From NCBI RefSeq assembly GCF_014282275.1, contig NZ_VFIA01000017.1, positions 1 to 64,000 on the forward strand: DNA of 64,000 nt, in the 5' to 3' direction. The first letter of the stretch is position 1. Every line of letters starts with the position of its first letter. Source of the stretch: Spirosoma utsteinense (lineage in GTDB: Bacteria > Bacteroidota > Bacteroidia > Cytophagales > Spirosomataceae). The notes beneath the pieces are model-generated. The model made no database searches, was not told the DNA's origin, and saw nothing but the letters and a program-made list of their open reading frames with translations. This document shows, in pieces, positions 63,644 through 64,000 of the stretch. The position numbers and the translations under genes were made by a program.

Positions 63644-64000
63644 TTAATACAAGATCTTACTGGCCCGGAATGGCGCGTCGGCAGCTTGTAAAAGCTTAGC
63701 CTTCAGACGTGCATTGTAACCCGGCCGATCGGCCAGAAACGCTCGAACGAGACTGGCTACGTCGGCTGTCTGGTAGGCACTTAGCGTCGATCGCAGCCAT
63801 TGCTCGGGGAAGAAGATATCGCCTGTTCGCTGAATTTCCTCCAGCAGATCAAGGCTCTTGGGTAAGTATTTAGCCGATGTTTCGGCCCGCAGCGGGTGAT
63901 GGAGGTAAGCCAGCGCGGCTGTTACCCAGGCTTCATGGTCGCGGGTGGCTTCGGTTGCCAGCGAGGCAAAGAACTGATCGCGCTCAGCCACGCTCGTTGA
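63644..64000 (-). CDS. C-terminal part of an M1 family aminopeptidase (cut by the window edge)
   Basis: The reading frame is open to base 64000, so only the last 118 codons are seen. The end carries the M1 C-terminal signature: YLPKSLDLLEEIQRTGDIFFP, WLRSTLSAYQT, then PGYNARLKAKLLQAADAPFRAS, the helical ERAP1-like C-domain. The zinc site HExxH would be outside the window. The GTG at 63991 is not a true start. Confidence 0.8.
   Translation of the reverse strand, partial: STSVAERDQFFASLATEATRDHEAWVTAALAYLHHPLRAETSAKYLPKSLDLLEEIQRTGDIFFPEQWLRSTLSAYQTADVASLVRAFLADRPGYNARLKAKLLQAADAPFRASKILY

Overview
The window looks like chromosomal DNA of a Bacteroidota bacterium, most likely of the order Cytophagales and close to Spirosoma. 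The sequence signs are: promoters of the Bacteroidota type (TTTG, about 19 bp, TAnnTTTG) in front of many genes; almost no Shine-Dalgarno sequences; a small Hc1-like histone; a Bacteroidota-type alpha-oxoamine synthase; SMUG2-type glycosylase, fasciclin lipoproteins, a DUF6807 protein and many single lipoproteins. No rRNA, tRNA, CRISPR array, transposase, integrase or phage gene was recognised. The taxon is inferred from gene content, not from a marker comparison.

Layout. 1-7.3 kb: a heptamer repeat running into a MaoC hydratase, a histone-like protein, an alpha-oxoamine (probable serine palmitoyltransferase) gene, biotin carboxylase, GNAT, and a BamA/TamA-like outer-membrane protein. 6.8-14.3 kb: MarR-YceI pair, the gluconeogenic operon pckA-fbp divergent from a RamB/PrpR-like regulator across a perfect 50-bp palindrome, DUF1810, cupin, pyrB. 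14.6-25.4 kb: secreted CocE-type hydrolase, VWA protein, tandem repeat, beta-lactamase-like hydrolase coupled to a SMUG2-like glycosylase, YbjQ, pyrF divergent from rfbC, a DJ-1-like protein and a polyferredoxin. 25.4-38.7 kb: DUF6807, a polytopic membrane protein, LEA2 lipoprotein, aat, proBA, secreted serine hydrolase, acyl-CoA thioesterase, fatty acid hydroxylase and two tandem fasciclin lipoproteins. 39-50 kb: polA, a methyltransferase with a G9 tract, a serine hydrolase with TPR, an MFS exporter, an M20 peptidase, an SPFH protein and a second MarR. 50-64 kb: two universal stress proteins, a paiAB-like operon, a PNPOx-like protein divergent from a MocR regulator, a HELGH protein overlapping a GH3 gene, an Ada-like methyltransferase, an aldose epimerase, TrpB2, LpxR and the 3' end of an M1 aminopeptidase.

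Most genes are housekeeping or common Cytophagales genes in one- to three-gene transcription units. Clear functional units are pckA-fbp with its probable regulator, proB-proA, MarR-YceI, GNAT-PaiB-DUF3817 and PNPOx/MocR. No multi-gene defence, secretion or biosynthetic system was found. The most unusual content is in the DNA between genes: a 50-bp zero-loop palindrome at a promoter, three long hairpin elements (arms of 32-43 bp, two sharing a core), two zero-loop palindromes with the same build, a homopurine/homopyrimidine hairpin, 7-bp and 20-bp tandem repeats, a terminator-like hairpin inside a signal-peptide region, and several promoters placed so that the mRNA should begin at the start codon.
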